This document shows positions 6,114 to 7,110 of a stretch of 7,110 nucleotides of DNA, piece after piece. Source of the stretch: Clostridia bacterium. Lineage in GTDB: Bacteria; Bacillota; Clostridia; Oscillospirales; Acutalibacteraceae. The position numbers and the translations under genes were made by a program. The notes beneath the pieces were generated by a model. It was not told where the DNA came from. It saw only the letters and a list, made by a program, of their open reading frames with translations, and searched no databases. The stretch lies in the NCBI GenBank assembly GCA_017387165.1, contig JAFOFS010000350.1:1-7110 (forward strand), in the 5' to 3' direction. Numbering within the stretch: position 1 is the stretch's first letter; every line of letters starts with the position of its first letter.

Positions 6114-6458
6114 ATGATAACGGAGCACGCACTGTGGTGGCTGATTGGGGGAACGGCGGCTTTATACCTTCTTGCTGTTCTGATCGTACAGCTGGTGACA
6201 CGCTGGTTTTATCCGGCACACCAACGGGTCTGGGCGGTCGTGCCGCTTCGCGGACGCGTGGATAACCCTGAGGTACTGCTGGGGAGAAGCACCATCAGCC
6301 GCTTGCAGGAACGCGGCTTTGCCCGTGTTTGGTACGTGGATTCCGGTATGGATGGCGAATCACGGGAACGCTGCCGTCGTTTGAGCGAAAGCGGGCGTTT
6401 CCCGCCGATTTTAACGGTGGAGGAATTTAGCAAAGTGTTGCATTTTTTGTCAGAATAA
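6114..6458 (+). CDS. Small single-pass membrane protein of unknown function
   Basis: A 114-residue protein with a very strong ribosome binding site (AAAGGAGG, 6098-6105) 8 bases before the ATG, so it is very likely real. Residues 8-29 form one membrane helix, and the rest (about 33-114) is predicted to be cytosolic, with Arg-rich flanks. I do not recognise a named family. The soluble part reads strand-helix-strand-helix: VWAVVPLRGRVDNPEVLL (39-56), then ARVWYVDSGMDGESRERC (70-87), then TVEEFSKVL (101-109). This resembles the front half of a GT-A glycosyltransferase (VVP...E...VVDDGSTDGT), but the DXD metal motif and acceptor half are absent, so enzyme activity is unlikely. From memory, similar short proteins occur in other Clostridia, some near recD2; this needs a search. 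It lies between the ABC terminator and recD2, and recD2's likely promoter overlaps its end. The ATG at 6107 is in another frame and too near the ribosome binding site. Confidence 0.8.
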   Translation: MITEHALWWLIGGTAALYLLAVLIVQLVTRWFYPAHQRVWAVVPLRGRVDNPEVLLGRSTISRLQERGFARVWYVDSGMDGESRERCRRLSESGRFPPILTVEEFSKVLHFLSE

Positions 6459-6466
6459 GATATACT
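6438..6466 (+). promoter_or_regulatory. Candidate recD2 promoter inside the end of the small-protein gene
   Basis: TTGCAT (6438-6443), a 17-base spacer and TATACT (6461-6466) give a plausible sigma-A promoter. Transcription would start near 6473, about 20 bases before the recD2 ATG. The -10 is good (5 of 6) and the -35 weak (3 of 6). No terminator separates the two genes, so read-through from upstream is also likely. Confidence 0.45.
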
Positions 6467-6492
6467 AATACCGAATAGGCAGGTGAAACGGA

Positions 6493-7110
6493 ATGGACGA
6501 AAGGCAGACAGAAGAAACGATTGAATTGACCGGAAAAGTGACGGCGGTGACCTATCACAACGAAGTCAGTATGTGGTCGGTTTTTACGGCCGATTGCGAT
6601 GGTGAGTCCATCCGTGCCGTCGGGATTATGCCCAAGCCGAACGTCGGGGAAATTATCGTTATGAAGGGCGAATACGTAGAGCACCCGACCTACGGTACGC
6701 AGTTTTACGCCGAAACGGCCGAGCGGCATCTGCCGGAGCGAGCCGACGACATTCTCGATTATTTGATGGCCGGAGCGATCAAGGGAATCGGTCGCGTCAC
6801 CGCCACAGCCATTATCCGCAAATTCGGCGATCAAGCATTGAAAATATTTGAAACCGAGCCGCTTCGACTGGCAGAGGTCAAAGGTATCTCCTTGGCCAAA
6901 GCTCGCCAGCTCGGTGAAGAATTCCGCAAGCAATTCGGTATGCGCGAGGCGATTTTGGCCTGCACCGATTTTGGTATGTCGCCGGCGGAAGCGATGCGTT
7001 GCTGGCGCTTGTGGGGACAAGCGGTCGTAGAGCGCATCGCACATACTCCGTACGATTTTTGTATTCCCGATCTGCAGATCGGTTTTGACCGCATTGACGA
7101 TATTTGCCTG
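6493..7110 (+). CDS. recD2: RecD2-type ATP-dependent DNA helicase, N-terminal part (3'-partial)
   Basis: The frame is open from ATG 6493 to the window end (206 codons, no stop). RecD2 proteins are usually about 740 residues, so roughly a quarter is present. AGGTGA (6481-6486) lies 6 bases upstream of the start. Residues 10-76 fit the N-terminal beta-barrel of the family, with GKVTAVTYHNEVSMWSVF (14-31) and YVEHPTYGTQFYAE (65-78); the latter is a close match to the RecD2 'HPKYGxQF' stretch. Tandem helix-hairpin-helix segments follow: IKGIGRVTATAI (96-107) and VKGISLAKAR (129-138). A third related segment starts near ERIAHTPYDF (183-192). The Walker A and helicase motifs must lie beyond 7110. 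Family members are 5'-3' SF1B helicases that act in DNA repair in bacteria, including many that lack RecBC. There is no sign of a frameshift in the visible part. Confidence 0.92.
   Translation, partial: MDERQTEETIELTGKVTAVTYHNEVSMWSVFTADCDGESIRAVGIMPKPNVGEIIVMKGEYVEHPTYGTQFYAETAERHLPERADDILDYLMAGAIKGIGRVTATAIIRKFGDQALKIFETEPLRLAEVKGISLAKARQLGEEFRKQFGMREAILACTDFGMSPAEAMRCWRLWGQAVVERIAHTPYDFCIPDLQIGFDRIDDICL

Noticed and set aside
6035..6265. Overlapping + strand frame starting inside the terminator
   Set aside because: It starts in the hairpin loop with no ribosome binding site, and its product has no sensible features; the frame at 6114 has ideal spacing and a clear membrane helix.
6427..7044. 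Open frame on the - strand (205 codons) opposite recD2
   Set aside because: The + strand here clearly encodes the RecD2 N-terminus with its helix-hairpin-helix motifs; the antisense product shows no family features.
1..7110. CRISPR arrays, tRNA/rRNA genes, insertion sequences, phage genes or attachment sites
   Set aside because: I saw no regularly spaced repeats, cloverleaf sequences, transposase or integrase motifs, or terminal inverted repeats on either strand.

Overview
The window (7110 bp, roughly 50-55% GC apart from the first 100 bases) looks like chromosome from a Gram-positive Firmicute, most likely of class Clostridia. The reasons are strong purine-rich ribosome binding sites before every gene, a RecD2-type helicase without RecBC context, a Clostridia-style MgtE C-terminus, and a paired ABC half-exporter operon. 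This placement is inferred from protein resemblance only. All recognisable genes are on the + strand, tightly packed, and separated into units by three clear hairpin terminators.

Layout. (1) 1-288: the 3' end of a magnesium channel/transporter gene (mgtE), followed by a terminator. Its first ~100 bases are AT-rich (28% GC) and hydrophilic, unlike the rest of the gene. (2) 360-2315: a sigma-A-like promoter with an inverted repeat in its spacer, then a flavin reductase-family gene and an AI-2E-family membrane permease gene 15 bases apart, closed by a terminator. (3) 2340-6058: two ABC half-exporter genes 3 bases apart, closed by a terminator. They form a heterodimer by motif logic: the first subunit has Asp and Gln in place of the catalytic Glu and switch His but a good signature, and the second has the intact catalytic residues but an altered signature (LSQGQ). 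The first gene's ribosome binding site lies inside a small hairpin. (4) 6114 to the end: a small single-pass membrane protein of unknown function, then the first 206 codons of recD2, which runs off the window.

The units do not form one pathway. They read as ordinary housekeeping and transport genes: Mg2+ uptake, a flavoenzyme with a permease, drug/lipid-type export, and DNA repair. I found no phage, insertion sequence, CRISPR array, tRNA or rRNA, and no convincing new multi-gene system. The items most worth a second look are the small protein before recD2, which resembles the front half of a GT-A glycosyltransferase fold, the composition break inside mgtE, and possible leader control of the ABC operon.
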